Shown piece by piece: positions 1 to 8,761 of a DNA stretch of 20,070 bases. Below the pieces are notes generated by a model. It saw only the letters and a list, made by a program, of their open reading frames with translations. It did not search any database and was not told the origin of the DNA. Every line of letters starts with the position of its first letter. Positions within the stretch are counted from its first letter, which is position 1. The DNA comes from an uncultured Paracoccaceae bacterium (lineage in GTDB: Bacteria; Pseudomonadota; Alphaproteobacteria; Rhodobacterales; Rhodobacteraceae): contig CALEZJ010000463.1 in the NCBI GenBank assembly GCA_937927885.1, positions 1-20,070 on the forward strand, written 5' to 3'. Made by a program: the position numbers and the translations under genes.

Positions 1-1140
1 GCGCTGGTGGGAACGGTGGTGCTGTTCGTGCGCTATGTCGCCAATCCGCTGACCGAACGGCTGGCCCGGGCGCCCGAATTGCTGGTGGTCTTTGCCATCG
101 CGCTGGCGGCGATGTTCGCCGCGGTGGGCGAGACCGTCGGGCTGGGCAAGGAGGTCGGCGGCCTGATGGCCGGGGTCGCGCTGGCCTCGACCCCCTACCG
201 CGAGACGATTTCCGCCCGCCTGGCGCCGTTGCGCGATTTCCTGCTCTTGTTCTTCTTCATCGCGCTGGGCGCCACGCTGGACCTGTCTCTGCTGGGCGCG
301 CATATCGGCGGGGCGGTGGTATTCTCGTTGTTCGTTCTGATCGGAAACCCGTTGATCGTGCTGGCGATCATGGGGGCGATGGGATACCGCAAGCGCACCG
401 GCTTCCTGGCCGGCCTGACGGTGGCGCAGATCAGCGAATTCTCGCTGATCTTCATCGCCATGGGCGTCAGCCTGGGCCATGTGGCCGATGATGCGCTGGG
501 GCTGGTCACGATGGTCGGGCTGGTGACGATTGCTGCCTCGACCTACATGATCACCTTCTCGCACCGGCTTTATGCGCTGTTCGAACCGCTGCTGGGTGTC
601 TTTGAACGTCGTGGCACGCCGCGCGAGCCCTCCGAGGCCGGGGCGCATCGGACGCGGGATTATGCGGTGATCGTGTTCGGGCTGGGGCGGTTCGGCACCG
701 CCATCGGTCTGCGGCTGATGAAGCGCGGCATCCGGGTGCTGGGCGTCGATTTCAACCCTCTGGCCGTGCGTCGCTGGCGCGCGCTGGGGATGGAGGCCGA
801 GTTCGGCGATGCGACCGATCCTGAATTTGTCGCCGAGCTGCCGCTGCGCGGGGCGCGCTGGGTGGTGTCGACCGTGCCGCTGCACCCGACCGGGCTGAGC
901 CACGAGGACGCGCGCCGGACCCTGATCCAGTTGACGCGCAACGCCGGGTTCCGCGGACGCATCGCCGCCGCGTCGCACGGGCACAGCGAAACCGAGGGGC
1001 TGGTTCTGGCCGGGGCGGATCTGGTGCTGGAGCCGTTCCAGGACGCCGCCGACCGCGCGGTCGAGATGCTCTGCGGCGCCTCGGTCGAAGAGCGCACCGA
1101 CATCCCGCAGATCGCATCCGAAGAACCGGCAACTGTCTGA
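1..1140 (+). CDS. Kef-type cation/proton antiporter with TrkA-N domain, C-terminal part (5' truncated by window)
   Basis: The frame is open from base 1, so the start lies upstream; 379 residues are visible. The first ~200 residues are hydrophobic membrane helices of the CPA2 monovalent cation:proton antiporter type, including stretches such as GLGKEVGGLMAGVALA and AQISEFSLIFIAMG, which match the ion-exchange core of KefB/KefC/YbaL-like proteins. A short charged linker (about residues 200-218) leads into a Rossmann domain with GLGRFG at visible residues 227-232, the NAD(H)-binding loop of TrkA-N/KTN domains. Family knowledge: such proteins exchange K+ or Na+ for protons across the inner membrane, gated by nucleotide or thiol ligands. 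The N-terminal helices are missing only because of the window edge. An SDR gene follows after 19 bp and may be cotranscribed. The family call is firm; the ion is not decided by sequence. Confidence 0.9.
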   Translation, partial: ALVGTVVLFVRYVANPLTERLARAPELLVVFAIALAAMFAAVGETVGLGKEVGGLMAGVALASTPYRETISARLAPLRDFLLLFFFIALGATLDLSLLGAHIGGAVVFSLFVLIGNPLIVLAIMGAMGYRKRTGFLAGLTVAQISEFSLIFIAMGVSLGHVADDALGLVTMVGLVTIAASTYMITFSHRLYALFEPLLGVFERRGTPREPSEAGAHRTRDYAVIVFGLGRFGTAIGLRLMKRGIRVLGVDFNPLAVRRWRALGMEAEFGDATDPEFVAELPLRGARWVVSTVPLHPTGLSHEDARRTLIQLTRNAGFRGRIAAASHGHSETEGLVLAGADLVLEPFQDAADRAVEMLCGASVEERTDIPQIASEEPATV

Positions 1141-1159
1141 TCCAACAAGGGAGGCTACC

Positions 1160-1930
1160 ATGAACCGACTCGCCGAAAAGACCGCCATCGTGACGGGGGG
1201 CGCCGTGGGCATCGGCCGCGCCTGTGCCCTGCGCATGGCCGAGGAAGGCGCAAAGGTCGCGATCTTTGACGTGATGGCGGCCGAGGGCCGGGCGCTGGCC
1301 GCCGAGATCACCGCAAAGGGCGGGCAGGCCGCCTTCTGGGCGGTCGACGTGTCGGACGGGGCCGCGATGAAGGCTGCGATTGACGAGGCGGCGGCGCGTT
1401 TTGGCGGGTTGCAGGTGCTGGTCAACAACGCGGGCATCTCGGGCAGTCCCCTGCCGACCGATCAGGTCAGCGAGGAAGACTGGGACCGCGTGCAGGCGAT
1501 CAACGTCAAGGGCGTGTTTCTGGGCACCAAACACGCGATCCCGCATCTGCGCGCCGCCAAGGGTGGGTCGATCATCAATCTGTCGTCGATTGCCGGGTTG
1601 ATCGGCACGGGGGGTATCTCGGCCTATCACGCCTCGAAAGGGGCGGTGCGGCTGATGACCAAGAACGACGCCATCACCTATGCGCCGGAAAAGATCCGGG
1701 TGAATTCGATCCACCCCGCCTATATCTGGACGCCGATGGTGGAAAACCACCTGCGCGCCACCGCCCCCGATCTGGAGGCGGCAAAGGCGGCGGCAGGGGC
1801 GGCCCATCCGATTGGCACCATGGGCGAGCCCGACGACATCGCTTGGGCCGTGGTCTGGCTGGCCTCGGACGAGGCGAAATTCGTCACCGGTGCGGAAATC
1901 GTCATCGACGGTGGTTACACCGCACGATGA
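1160..1930 (+). CDS. Short-chain dehydrogenase/reductase (classical SDR)
   Basis: A 256-residue classical SDR of standard length. The cofactor loop TGGAVGIGR (12-20), NNAG (89-92), Asn115, Ser143 and the YxxxK pair Tyr156/Lys160 are all present, so the active site looks complete. Asp37 at the end of beta-2 (AIFDVM) favours NAD(H) over NADP(H) by the usual family rule. The start is well supported by a strong GGGAGG ribosome site seven bases before the ATG. It begins 19 bp after the antiporter and its last codons overlap the start of the next reading frame by ATGA, so the three are probably one transcript. The closest functional families are 3-oxoacyl-ACP-reductase-like, glucose or cyclohexanol dehydrogenase-like SDRs. 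The substrate cannot be told from sequence, and the neighbours give no pathway. Confidence 0.88.
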   Translation: MNRLAEKTAIVTGGAVGIGRACALRMAEEGAKVAIFDVMAAEGRALAAEITAKGGQAAFWAVDVSDGAAMKAAIDEAAARFGGLQVLVNNAGISGSPLPTDQVSEEDWDRVQAINVKGVFLGTKHAIPHLRAAKGGSIINLSSIAGLIGTGGISAYHASKGAVRLMTKNDAITYAPEKIRVNSIHPAYIWTPMVENHLRATAPDLEAAKAAAGAAHPIGTMGEPDDIAWAVVWLASDEAKFVTGAEIVIDGGYTAR

Positions 1931-2672
1931 CGGGTTGGGCCCTCGTTGCTCTGGCCGGTCTGGCGGGCGGGGCGCTGCTGCTCTGGCTGGTCGGTCAGCG
2001 CGACGCCGCCCAGCGCGAGAGGGTGCGCGCGGTGCTGCTGGCCGGGCGCGAGGTGGCGCCTGAGGCCTTCGACCCTGCCTTGCCGGGGGATGTGCCCGAG
2101 GTGGCGCGGCGCTATTTCCGCCGCGCGATCGCGCCCGGCACGCCGCTGCACAGCGTCGTGCGGCTGGAGATGTCGGGCACCTTCACCCTGAACGGGCGGG
2201 ACCTGCCGATGGTGGCCAGCCAGATCCTGTCGCCGCCCGCGCGGGGCTTCGTCTGGCAGGCCAGCATCGGCCGTGGAGGGACGCGGTTTTCCGGTTCGGA
2301 CGGGCACCTGGCCCGCGAGAGCGGCGCCGAAAGCTGGACGAAATTCGCGCTGGCGGGGTGGGTACCGCTGGTGCGCGCTGGGTGCAGACCGGTCCCGACA
2401 GCGCCGAGATCCGCTTTGACGCCACGCCGGACCTGCCGCCGATGCAGGTCACGCTGAGTGCCGAGGGCGACATGACCGAGGTCTGGGCCCGTCGCTGGAG
2501 CGATGCCAACCCCGAAAGGGTCTGGCAGTGGCAGCCCTTTGGCGGGCGGATGCTGGACTGGGGCGTGGCGCAGGGGTTCCGCATCCCGATGCGCGTCGAA
2601 CTGGGCAACCATTGGGGCACGCCCGCCTATGCCCCCTTCTTTCGCGCCACAATCACCCGCGTCGAATACTGA
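1927..2672 (+). pseudogene. Broken DUF6544-like gene (internal deletion plus frameshift)
   Basis: Two pieces of one protein lie in different frames. Piece one starts at the ATG at 1927, overlapping the SDR stop (ATGA), with an N-terminal hydrophobic anchor (about residues 4-22) and then conserved-looking text such as PEVARRYFRRAI and ARGFVWQASIGR; its frame runs on to a stop at 2457 as Arg/Pro-rich nonsense. Piece two, in another frame up to 2672, carries ARWVQTGPDSAEIRF, WQWQPFGGRMLDW and the end AYAPFFRATITRVEY, which resemble the C-terminal half of DUF6544-family proteins. From memory of the family, about 30-40 residues that normally lie between VPLVRA and the ARW block are absent. The frames meet at about 2360-2380, where one DNA stretch reads as VPLVRA in frame one and GTAGARW in frame three. 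No function is known for the family. A sequencing error could explain a frameshift but not the missing block. Confidence 0.7.
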
Positions 2673-2697
2673 TCCGCCAAGATATCGAAAGCGTTCC

Positions 2698-5310
2698 ATG
2701 ATCCTGACCGACCCCCACGCCCGACCCGCCGCCGAGTGCCTCGCCGCGCTCGACGCCTTGCCCGAAGGGTTGACCGCGCCCGAAGCCGCCGCAAGGTTGG
2801 CCAGCCATGGGCCCAACCTGCTGCCCCAGGCGCGGACACGCGGCCCGTTCCTGCGCTTTCTCGCCCAGTTCCACAACGTGCTGATCTATGTGCTGCTGGC
2901 GGCGGCCCTGGTTACCGGGGCGATGCAGCATTGGGTCGACACCGGCGTCATCCTGGCGGTGGTCGTCGCCAATGCGATCATCGGCTTTGTGCAGGAGGGC
3001 AAGGCCGAGGCCGCCATGGCCGCGATCCGCACCATGCTGGCGCCGCATGCAACCGTGCTGCGCGACGGGCGGCGGATCACCGTGGACGGGGCCGATCTGG
3101 TGCCGGGCGACGTGGTCCTGCTGGAGGCGGGCGACAAGGTGCCCGCCGACCTGCGCCTGATCGAGGCGCGGGGCCTTGCGGCGCAGGAAGCCATCCTGAC
3201 CGGCGAATCCGTGCCGGTCGACAAGGCCACCGCCCCGGTGGCGGCGGAGGTGGCGCTGGGGGACCGGCGGTCGATGCTGTGGTCGGGCACGCTGGTCACG
3301 CAGGGCACGGCGCGCGGCCTCGTGGTGGCGACCGGTGCCGGCACCGAGATCGGGCGCATCGGCGGACTTCTCGAAGGGGTCGAGCAACTGACCACCCCGC
3401 TGGTCGCGCAGATGGACCATTTCGCGCGCTGGCTGTCGTTCCTGATCCTGACCATCGCGGGGCTGTTGCTGGCCTGGGGCTATTTTGTCGGTCATCAGGA
3501 ATTTTCCAGCATTTTCATGGCAGTCGTTGGCGTGACGGTCGCCGCGATCCCCGAAGGCCTGCCCGCGGTGATGACCATCACCCTGGCCATCGGCGTGCAG
3601 GCCATGGCGCGGCGCAACGCCATCGTGCGCCGCCTGCCCGCGATCGAGGCGATCCGCTCGGTCTCGGTCATCTGTACCGACAAGACCGGCACGCTGACGC
3701 GCAACGAGATGCTGGTGGCCGCGGTCGAGACGCCCGAGGGGGCGTTCGAGGTCGGCGGCGAGGGCTATGCCCCCGAAGGGGCGATCACCCCGCCGGGCGA
3801 TCTGGCGCGCATCGGGCGCGCGGCGGCCTTGTGCAACGACGCGGCGCTGCATTCGGGTTCGGATGGCTGGCGGGTCGACGGCGACCCGATGGAGGGCGCG
3901 CTCTTGGCCTTTGCCCACAAGGCGGGTGCGGCGGACCCGGCGCCCCGGCTGGACGCGATCCCCTTCGACAGCCGCCATCGCTTCATGGCGGTGCTGACCC
4001 GGGGGCCGGAGGGCGCGCTGGTCCATGTCAAGGGCGCGCCCGAACGCGTGCTGCTGATGTGCCGCGACATCGACATCGCCCATTGGCACGCGCGGGCCGA
4101 GGCTCTGGCGCGGCGGGGCCTGAGGGTGCTGGCGCTGGCCGAGATGCAGGCCGGGGGAGAGACGCTCGACGCGGCGGCGCTTGACGGCGGGCTGACCTTT
4201 CTGGGCCTGGTCGGGCTGATCGACCCGCCCCGCCCCGAGGCCATCGCCGCCGTCGCGGAATGCCGAGCCGCCGGGATCGCGGTCAAGATGATCACCGGCG
4301 ACCACGCGGGCACGGCGGCCGCCATCGCCCGCCAGATCGGCCTTGCGCAGACCGACCGCGTGCTGACCGGGATCGACCTTGACGGGCTCGACGAACTGGC
4401 GCTGGCCGAGGCCGTGCTGCATGTCGATGTCTTTGCCCGCACCAGCCCGGAACACAAGTTGCGGCTGGTCACCGCGCTGCAGGCGCGGGGCCTGTCGGTG
4501 GCGATGACCGGCGACGGGGTGAACGATGCACCGGCGCTGAAACGCGCGGATGCGGGGATCGCCATGGGGCTGAAGGGCTCGGAGGCCGCCAAGGAGGCCG
4601 CCGATCTCGTGCTGGCCGACGACAATTTCGCCAGCATCGCCGCGGCGGTGCGCGAGGGCCGCACGGTCTATGACAATTTGCGCAAGGTGATCAGCTGGAC
4701 CCTGCCCACCAACGCGGGCGAGTCGCTGGTGATCGTGCTGGCGCTGTTGGCGGGCATGGCGCTGCCGGTGACCGCGGTGCAGATCCTGTGGGTCAACCTG
4801 ATCACCGGCATCACGCTGGGCCTGGCGCTGGCCTTCGAGCCGACCGAACCGGGCACCATGGCCCGCCCGCCCCGCCCGCGCGATGCACCGATCCTGTCGG
4901 GGGGCCTTGTCTGGCATGTCGTGCTGGTGGCAGGGCTGTTCATGGCAGCGGTGTTCGGGGTCTTCACCTACGCCACCGCGCAGGGCCATTCGACGGCGCT
5001 GGCCCAGACCATGGCGATGAACACGCTGGTGGTGCTGGAGATTTTCCACCTGTTCTTCATCCGCAACCTGCATGGCACCTCGTTGACATGGAACCTGGTC
5101 AAGGGCACGCGGGTGGTGTGGACGGTGGTCATCGGGGTCACGCTGGCGCAGGTGGCGGTGACCTATCTACCCCCGATGCAGCGCCTGCTGGGCACCGAGG
5201 CCGTGCCGCTGGCGGACGGCATCCTGATCGTCGCGGTGGGGGTCGTGTTCTTTGCCCTGATCGAGATCGAAAAGCAGATGCGCCTGGGGCTGGCGCGGGG
5301 CCGGGCCTGA
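2698..5310 (+). CDS. P-type cation-transporting ATPase (P2A-like, CtpF/PacL type)
   Basis: An 870-residue inner-membrane P-type ATPase, full length for the family. The start is the ATG at 2698, which gives the usual cation-ATPase N-terminal domain (LPEGLTAPEAAARLASHGPN). No good Shine-Dalgarno is seen, only purine-rich GAAAG. Motifs in order: TGES (168-171, actuator domain), PEGLP in M4 (285-289), the phosphorylation site DKTGT (Asp328), KGAPE in the nucleotide domain, TGDGVND (604-610), and M5/M6 text TNAGES and WVNLITGITLGLALAFEP. PEGLP and the M5 Asn and Glu match SERCA-like calcium pumps, but the M6 Asp of SERCA (NLVTD) is Gly here, as in the mycobacterial CtpF-like branch as I recall it. 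It therefore probably exports Ca2+ or another hard cation; the ion is uncertain. There is no N-terminal heavy-metal domain and no CPC motif, so it is not a Cu/Zn pump. Confidence 0.92.
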   Translation: MILTDPHARPAAECLAALDALPEGLTAPEAAARLASHGPNLLPQARTRGPFLRFLAQFHNVLIYVLLAAALVTGAMQHWVDTGVILAVVVANAIIGFVQEGKAEAAMAAIRTMLAPHATVLRDGRRITVDGADLVPGDVVLLEAGDKVPADLRLIEARGLAAQEAILTGESVPVDKATAPVAAEVALGDRRSMLWSGTLVTQGTARGLVVATGAGTEIGRIGGLLEGVEQLTTPLVAQMDHFARWLSFLILTIAGLLLAWGYFVGHQEFSSIFMAVVGVTVAAIPEGLPAVMTITLAIGVQAMARRNAIVRRLPAIEAIRSVSVICTDKTGTLTRNEMLVAAVETPEGAFEVGGEGYAPEGAITPPGDLARIGRAAALCNDAALHSGSDGWRVDGDPMEGALLAFAHKAGAADPAPRLDAIPFDSRHRFMAVLTRGPEGALVHVKGAPERVLLMCRDIDIAHWHARAEALARRGLRVLALAEMQAGGETLDAAALDGGLTFLGLVGLIDPPRPEAIAAVAECRAAGIAVKMITGDHAGTAAAIARQIGLAQTDRVLTGIDLDGLDELALAEAVLHVDVFARTSPEHKLRLVTALQARGLSVAMTGDGVNDAPALKRADAGIAMGLKGSEAAKEAADLVLADDNFASIAAAVREGRTVYDNLRKVISWTLPTNAGESLVIVLALLAGMALPVTAVQILWVNLITGITLGLALAFEPTEPGTMARPPRPRDAPILSGGLVWHVVLVAGLFMAAVFGVFTYATAQGHSTALAQTMAMNTLVVLEIFHLFFIRNLHGTSLTWNLVKGTRVVWTVVIGVTLAQVAVTYLPPMQRLLGTEAVPLADGILIVAVGVVFFALIEIEKQMRLGLARGRA

Positions 5311-5326
5311 GGCGCCGGAAGAAAAT

Positions 5327-5352
5327 GGGGTGCGCCGCACAGGCGCACCCTT
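5327..5352. terminator. Hairpin terminator between convergent genes
   Basis: A perfect 9-bp inverted repeat GGGTGCGCC (5328-5336) and GGCGCACCC (5342-5350) surrounds the loop GCACA. It is preceded by GAAAA and followed by TT on the + strand, so on the - strand the stem is followed by a C and then TTTTC. It sits 17 bp after the ATPase stop and about 50 bp past the end of the convergent nfeD-like gene, so it could stop transcription from both sides. The U tracts are short, so strength is a guess. Confidence 0.7.
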
Positions 5353-5401
5353 GGGACTGGTGTCTGCGGCCGATGTCGGGCGGCCAGTCGTCGTTGATGT
5401 C

Positions 5402-5641
5402 TCAGTTCTCGTTGATGTCGTGGTCGATGCGCTTCATCTGGCCTTTGCGCACGCCCAGAACCTGCCGCAACCCCAGCCAGGCAATGACCGAAACCGTGCC
5501 GGGCAGTTCCAGCCCGATCCAGCCACCGGTGATCACCGCGCCCACGGCAAATCCGGCAAAAAGGAAGCCGGGAAGCATCACCTCGAGGATCGCCAGCGCC
5601 AGTCCGGCGGCAATCCAGACCCACCACAGCGCCGTCATCAT
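5402..5641 (-). CDS. Short NfeD-family membrane protein
   Basis: A 79-residue protein with two hydrophobic segments (about 5-21 and 27-58, the second interrupted) and a polar tail LGVRKGQMKRIDHDINEN, typical of the short NfeD proteins of alphaproteobacteria that lack the usual C-terminal OB-fold domain. Its ATG (5641-5639) overlaps the TGA of the upstream SPFH gene as ATGA, which implies translational coupling. A second Met follows directly. Family knowledge: NfeD proteins pair with SPFH/stomatin proteins and are thought to help assemble or modulate these membrane scaffolds. The stretch between GGWIGLELPG and VSVIAWLGLR looks about ten residues shorter than in relatives I remember, so the second or third helix may be reduced by a small in-frame deletion. 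That comparison is from memory and uncertain. Confidence 0.8.
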   Translation of the reverse strand: MMTALWWVWIAAGLALAILEVMLPGFLFAGFAVGAVITGGWIGLELPGTVSVIAWLGLRQVLGVRKGQMKRIDHDINEN

Positions 5642-6519
5642 GCACGCCCTTTCAACAGCTTGAACGCATCACCAAAGGCCTCGATCATCTGGGCGGGCAC
5701 CAGCACGGTCTGCTTGCCGTCGCCCACGGCGATCTCTTTCATCGCCTCGACCTGGGCCAGCGCAATCTGGTATTGCGCCGCCTCCAGCCCGTTCTTCGCG
5801 ATCGCCTCGGCGATCACGCCGGTTGCATAGGCCTCGGCGTCGGCGGCGATGCGCTTGGCCTTGGCCTGCTGTTCGGCGGCGTAAAGCTCGCCATCGGCGG
5901 CCAGTTCCACGGCGCGCCGCTTGCCCTCGGCCTCGGTCACCTGCGCGCGCCGCGCGCGTTCGGCGTTCAACTGTTGCAGCATCGCGGTGCGCGTCGCCTC
6001 GTCGAGGTTCACGTCCAGAAGCTCGGCGCGCGTCACCTCGATCCCCCAATCGTCGACGACGTCGGCGATGGCCTCGCGGATGCGGGTGGTCAGGCGGGCG
6101 CGGTTCGACTGCACTTCATCGAGTTCCATCGTGCCGATTTCCGAACGCACGATACCGGCGACCGTGGTCAGGATCGCGGCATCGACGTCCCGGATCCGGT
6201 AGACGGTCTTTTCGGGCTCCATGATGCGGTAAAAGACCGAGGTTTCCACTTGCACCAGCACGTTGTCGGTGGTGATCGCATCCTGACGCGAATTCGGCAA
6301 TTGGCGTTCAAGGATCGAGACCTTGTGCGCCACCGTGTCGACGAAGGGAACGATCAGGTTGATCCCCGGCCCCAGCACCGCGCGCAGGCGGCCAAAGCGC
6401 TCGATGACGTATTTCTGCGATTGCGGCACGATGCGCACCCCCAGAAACAACGAGATGATGATGAAAATAGCGAGCAGAAACAGCACGATGCTGCCGCCGC
6501 TGATGAAGTCGAAGGGCAT
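5638..6519 (-). CDS. SPFH-domain (stomatin/prohibitin-like, QmcA type) membrane protein
   Basis: A 293-residue SPFH protein. I place the start at the ATG at 6519 (MPFDFISGGSIVLF), because GGAG lies six bases upstream; the earlier in-frame ATG at 6531 and GTG at 6570 have no ribosome site. One N-terminal transmembrane helix (about 8-27) is followed by VPQSQKYVIERFGR and the Band-7/SPFH fold (YxIxDVDAAILTTVAGIVRSEIG, ELLDVNLDEATR), then an Ala/Glu-rich coiled coil (about 185-250: AERARRAQVTEAEGKRRAVE) and the end VLVPAQMIEAFGDAF. Such proteins form large membrane rings or scaffolds near FtsH-like proteases; a direct role here is inferred from family only. It is the first gene of a two-gene unit with the nfeD-like gene, transcribed divergently from ettA. 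Confidence 0.92.
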   Translation of the reverse strand: MPFDFISGGSIVLFLLAIFIIISLFLGVRIVPQSQKYVIERFGRLRAVLGPGINLIVPFVDTVAHKVSILERQLPNSRQDAITTDNVLVQVETSVFYRIMEPEKTVYRIRDVDAAILTTVAGIVRSEIGTMELDEVQSNRARLTTRIREAIADVVDDWGIEVTRAELLDVNLDEATRTAMLQQLNAERARRAQVTEAEGKRRAVELAADGELYAAEQQAKAKRIAADAEAYATGVIAEAIAKNGLEAAQYQIALAQVEAMKEIAVGDGKQTVLVPAQMIEAFGDAFKLLKGRA

Positions 6520-6703
6520 GAATGGCTCCATGGTCAGGGGCGCGGGTGTCGGGATCTCGTCAGGTTTCACGTCACGGCCGGATGGATCAAGGCGGGTTCA
6601 CTATGCGCAATCCCGGGCCCGAGGAAAAGAGCCGATGCTTGCAGCGCGCCGCGCCCCCCTGTAGGGATCAGGGCAAATCCCCGTGACCTCTGGAGCATTC
6701 GCC
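6520..6703. promoter_or_regulatory. Divergent promoter region between SPFH/nfeD operon and ettA
   Basis: These 184 bases separate two divergent start codons, so both promoters should lie here. On the + strand, TTGCAG (6639-6644) and TAGGGA (6662-6667), 17 bases apart, are a weak candidate -35/-10 pair for ettA; the -10 is poor. The ettA ribosome site is GGAG at 6692-6695. I see no clear operator or attenuator, and no convincing pair for the - strand. Confidence 0.3.
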
Positions 6704-8359
6704 ATGGCCTCGTATCAGTATGTCTATCACATGGACGGCGTGTCCAAGACCTATCCGGGCGGCAAGAAGGTGTTCGAGAACATCCGCCTGAACTTTCTTC
6801 CCGGGGTCAAGATCGGTGTCGTCGGCGTCAACGGTTCGGGGAAGTCCACCCTGCTGCGCGTCATGGCCGGGATCGACAAGGATTTCACCGGCGAGGCCTG
6901 GGCGGCCAAGGGCGCCAAGGTGGGCTATCTGCCGCAAGAGCCGCAACTGGACGAGTCGCTGGATGTGCGCGGCAACGTGATGCTGGGGGTGGCGGCCAAG
7001 CAGGCCAAGCTGGACCGCTACAACGAACTGGCGGTCAATTACTCGGACGAGACCGCCGACGAGATGGCCGCCCTGCAAGACGAGATCGACGCGCAGAACC
7101 TCTGGGATCTGGACAGCCAGATCGATGTCGCGATGGAGGCCCTGCGCTGCCCGCCCGATGATGCCGATGTCAGCACCCTGTCGGGCGGGGAAAAGCGCCG
7201 GGTCGCCTTGTGCAAGCTGTTGCTGGAAGCGCCCGACATGCTGCTGTTGGACGAACCGACCAACCATCTGGACGCCGAAACCATCGCCTGGCTGCAAAAG
7301 CACCTGATCGAATACACCGGCACGATCCTGATCGTGACCCACGACCGCTATTTCCTCGATGACATCACCGGCTGGATCCTGGAACTGGATCGCGGGCGGG
7401 GCATTCCCTATGAGGGCAATTATTCGGCCTGGCTGGAGCAGAAGGCCAAGCGTCTGGCGCAGGAAGCGCGCGAGGACAAGTCGCGCCAGAAGGTGCTGGA
7501 GCGCGAACTGGAATGGATCCGCGCCGGCGCCAAGGCGCGGCAGGCAAAGCAGAAGGCGCGGATCAACGCCTATGAGGAAATGGCCTCGAAATCCGAGCGC
7601 GAGAAGATCTCGACCGCGCAGATCATCATCCCGAACGGCCCGCGTCTGGGCGGCAAGGTGATCGAGGTGCAGGGCCTGAAAAAGGCGATGGGCGACAAGC
7701 TGTTGATCGAGGGGCTGGATTTCGCCCTGCCGCCGGGCGGGATCGTCGGGGTCATCGGTCCGAACGGCGCCGGCAAGTCGACGCTGTTTCGCATGCTCAC
7801 CGGGCAGTTGCAGCCTGACGAGGGTTCGATCACCTATGGCGACACGGTGAAACTGGCCTATGTCGACCAGTCGCGCGACACGCTGGACGGGTCGAAAACC
7901 GTGTGGGAGGAGATTTCCGACGGGCTCGAGGTGCTGGAACTGGGCGACGCCACGATGAACAGCCGCGCCTATTGCGGGGCGTTCAACTTCAAGGGCGGCG
8001 ACCAGCAGAAGAAGGTTGGCGTGCTGTCGGGCGGCGAACGCAACCGGGTGCATCTGGCCAAGCTGTTGCGCGAGGGCGGGAACGTGCTGCTCCTCGACGA
8101 ACCGACCAACGATCTGGACGTCGAAACCCTGCAGGCGCTCGAATCGGCGCTGGACGATTTCGCCGGCTGCGCGGTCATCATCAGCCACGACCGCTTTTTC
8201 CTCGACCGCCTGTGCACGCATATCCTGGCCTTCGAGGGCGACGCCCATGTCGAATGGTTCGAGGGCAACTTCGAAGCCTACGAGGCCGACAAGATCCGCC
8301 GTCTGGGGCCGGATTCGGTGGAGCCGAAGCGCGTGAAGTACAAGAAGTTTACGCGGTGA
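6704..8359 (+). CDS. ettA: Energy-dependent translational throttle protein EttA (ABC-F ATPase)
   Basis: A 551-residue soluble ABC-F protein, close to the 555 residues of E. coli EttA. The start [20 protein letters not shown] is the typical EttA N-terminus and is preceded by GGAG. The first ABC domain has Walker A GVNGSGKS (41-48), signature LSGGEKRR and Walker [10 protein letters not shown] charged linker follows ([37 protein letters not shown]), the P-site tRNA-interaction motif region. The second domain has GPNGAGKS (352-359), LSGGERNR and DEPTNDLD. There are no membrane segments, as in all ABC-F proteins. Family knowledge: EttA binds the ribosomal E site and gates the first elongation step according to the ADP/ATP ratio. 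The gene stands alone on its strand, with a hairpin just after its stop codon. Confidence 0.96.
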   Translation: MASYQYVYHMDGVSKTYPGGKKVFENIRLNFLPGVKIGVVGVNGSGKSTLLRVMAGIDKDFTGEAWAAKGAKVGYLPQEPQLDESLDVRGNVMLGVAAKQAKLDRYNELAVNYSDETADEMAALQDEIDAQNLWDLDSQIDVAMEALRCPPDDADVSTLSGGEKRRVALCKLLLEAPDMLLLDEPTNHLDAETIAWLQKHLIEYTGTILIVTHDRYFLDDITGWILELDRGRGIPYEGNYSAWLEQKAKRLAQEAREDKSRQKVLERELEWIRAGAKARQAKQKARINAYEEMASKSEREKISTAQIIIPNGPRLGGKVIEVQGLKKAMGDKLLIEGLDFALPPGGIVGVIGPNGAGKSTLFRMLTGQLQPDEGSITYGDTVKLAYVDQSRDTLDGSKTVWEEISDGLEVLELGDATMNSRAYCGAFNFKGGDQQKKVGVLSGGERNRVHLAKLLREGGNVLLLDEPTNDLDVETLQALESALDDFAGCAVIISHDRFFLDRLCTHILAFEGDAHVEWFEGNFEAYEADKIRRLGPDSVEPKRVKYKKFTR

Positions 8360-8367
8360 ACGCCCGC

Positions 8368-8398
8368 GTAGGGTGGGGTTCAACCCCACCTTACCCTA
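8368..8398 (+). terminator. Hairpin after ettA
   Basis: Starting nine bases after the ettA stop, GGTGGGG (8372-8378) pairs with CCCCACC (8384-8390) around TTCAA. A wider alternative pairing uses TAGGGT (8369-8374) with ACCCTA (8393-8398). There is no proper U tract after it (CTTACCC). It may act as the ettA terminator, or be a REP-like intergenic hairpin of a kind common in Rhodobacterales. The fold is clear; the function is inferred. Confidence 0.55.
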
Positions 8399-8761
8399 GG
8401 TCGCCCGACGCCGCTCGGGCACGAACCCGTTGCCAGCCTTGATCGATCCAGAGGGGGATGACGGGGCGCGTGCGTGCAAGCCCGTCGATGGATCCGGCGA
8501 CAGGCACCGGTCGGTCAAGGTCCTGCGGCCTGCATCCGGCTGGTCGCGGACCCGCATGTCCACAAGGCGGCCGTGGCGCAGGCTGTCACGGTCAGGCGGA
8601 GTCCGTGCCGGGGTTGCCCGGGCCCACCCCGTCCCCAAATGGACCTGCCCCTCTCTCATAAGAGAAATTCTTTACATTTCGTCTGCTTATCCCCTTCCGG
8701 CGCCGTGGGCGCGGCGCTATCATGCCGCCACTTTCAACCTCTTACCCATGGGTCCAATATC
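8399..8761. other. Gene-poor intergenic stretch upstream of the small secreted protein
   Basis: About 360 bases hold no gene I can support: the open frames on both strands look like Arg/Pro/Ser-rich noise and I recognise none of them. A second hairpin, GCCCGA (8403-8408) with TCGGGC (8415-8420), lies just after the ettA hairpin. The segment 8645-8700 is distinctly more AT-rich than its surroundings, with a short palindrome TCTCT-CATA-AGAGA (8652-8665) and TTTACA at 8671-8676. It is the likeliest place for the promoter of the gene starting at 8762, but I cannot name a confident -35/-10 pair. Confidence 0.4.

Noticed and set aside
2653..5073. A long open frame (about 800 codons) on the - strand opposite the P-type ATPase
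   Set aside because: Its translation is rich in Gln, Arg, His, Asp and Gly with no recognisable domain, and it is antisense to an ATPase with all motifs intact. Long antisense frames are expected in GC-rich coding DNA.
5327..5352. The GGGTGCGCC/GGCGCACCC inverted repeat as a regulator operator
   Set aside because: It lies between the 3' ends of two convergent genes, where a bidirectional terminator is the simpler reading.
6520..6570. An upstream GTG start at 6570 (17 extra residues) for the SPFH protein
   Set aside because: No ribosome site precedes it, while GGAG lies six bases before the ATG at 6519, and the extra residues are not typical of the family.
8396..8659. A possible small gene on the - strand in the gap after ettA
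   Set aside because: It is Arg/Pro-rich, overlaps hairpin sequence, matches no family I recognise and lacks a clear ribosome site.
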